Shown here: in pieces, positions 63,719-64,000 of the stretch | Layout of the letters: each line of letters opens with the position of its first letter | How positions within the stretch are numbered: the stretch's first letter is position 1 | Assembly (NCBI GenBank): GCA_036501825.1 | Contig: DASXZP010000026.1 | Coordinates: forward strand, 124,001 to 188,000 | Direction: 5' to 3' | Length of the DNA stretch: 64,000 nt | Origin: JAFECT01 sp036501825 | GTDB taxonomy: Bacteria; Pseudomonadota; Alphaproteobacteria; Caulobacterales; Caulobacteraceae | Program-made: the position numbers and the translations under genes | Notes under the pieces: generated by a model | The model's input: the letters and a program-made list of their open reading frames with translations, nothing else | Told to the model about the DNA's origin: nothing | Database searches by the model: none

Positions 63719-64000
63719 ATGCGTCTTACGGCTATCCTGGCGGCGGCTCTGGGCTCCGCGCTTCTGTTGGCAGGGCCGGGCTCCAGCCAGCCCAACGCCT
63801 CGACCCCCCCCGCCAAGGCCCCCGCCGCGCCGCCCGTCCCCGGGCCCCAGGCGCACAATCTCGACGCCACGGACGTGAACGCCTTCCTCGACGGCTTCGT
63901 GCCCTATGCGCTGAAGTCGGGCGACATCGCCGGCGCCGTCGTGGTGGTGGTGAAGGACGGCCAGGTCCTGACCGAACGCGGCTACGGCTTTGCCGATGTC
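63719..64000 (+). CDS. Membrane-anchored serine hydrolase, paralogue 3 (truncated by window end)
   Basis: Only the first 94 residues are visible: a signal peptide (RLTAILAAALGSALLLAG), a Pro/Ala linker, then DATDVNAFLDGFVPYALKSG and GAVVVVVKDGQVLTERGYGF, the same beginning as paralogues 1 and 2. The SxxK motif would lie just outside the window. The ATG is at 63719 with GGGGGTTTCC before it. The same regulon motif precedes it. Confidence 0.85.
   Translation, partial: MRLTAILAAALGSALLLAGPGSSQPNASTPPAKAPAAPPVPGPQAHNLDATDVNAFLDGFVPYALKSGDIAGAVVVVVKDGQVLTERGYGFADV

Overview
The window is high-GC, densely packed chromosomal DNA. The gene families point to an alphaproteobacterium, most likely of the Caulobacterales (Caulobacter/Phenylobacterium-like). 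Supporting signs are TonB receptors with VIVTAEKR-type plugs, a DUF4170 protein, ATGA-coupled operons, the palindromic GC-rich intergenic repeats and a glyoxylate shunt under a RamB/ScfR-type regulator. This assignment is an inference, because no rRNA or tRNA gene is present. I saw no phage, IS element, CRISPR array or tRNA.

Layout. 1-1669: partial reverse-strand fusion of a glycosyltransferase to UDP-galactopyranose mutase. 1999-5532: Mla/MCE-type lipid transporter operon (STAS-permease, ATPase, MCE protein, lipoprotein). 5537-6400: TelA-like protein. 6780-8902: QseBC-like two-component pair. 9345-10705: 3-oxoacid CoA-transferase. 10916-14467: four overlapping genes forming a phosphorelay (receiver, hybrid kinase, receiver, Hpt). 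15137-16054: folD. 16421-23185: histidine utilisation genes hutI-(M20 peptidase)-hutU-hutH facing hutG, followed by a phytoene-desaturase-like oxidoreductase, a sulfotransferase-like protein and a hybrid kinase. 28223-30996: two secreted alpha/beta hydrolases. 31001-35938: glyoxylate shunt (regulator, aceA, DUF4170, aceB). 36006-39910: paoABC-type periplasmic molybdenum aldehyde oxidoreductase, then two aldo/keto reductases. 42116-44656: a Cys/Met-type PLP enzyme and an alpha/beta hydrolase.

The most interesting part is 44653-64000. An XRE-cupin regulator is surrounded by a DauA-like D-amino-acid dehydrogenase, a class III aminotransferase, two tandem TonB receptors, an alpha-amino-acid-ester-hydrolase-like CocE enzyme, three paralogous membrane-anchored serine hydrolases (SxxK/YxN, beta-lactamase/DD-peptidase fold), an N-acyl-D-amino-acid-deacylase-like protein, an M19 (renal dipeptidase-like) protein and an APC amino acid permease. 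Five intergenic regions here carry the same unusual motif, TGAAAA-N3-GTTG, usually followed by a second TGAAAA exactly 20 bp downstream. I read this as a co-regulated regulon for uptake and breakdown of D-amino-acid-containing or N-acylated peptides, possibly including beta-lactam-like compounds. Several of its enzymes have altered active-site residues compared with their textbook relatives.
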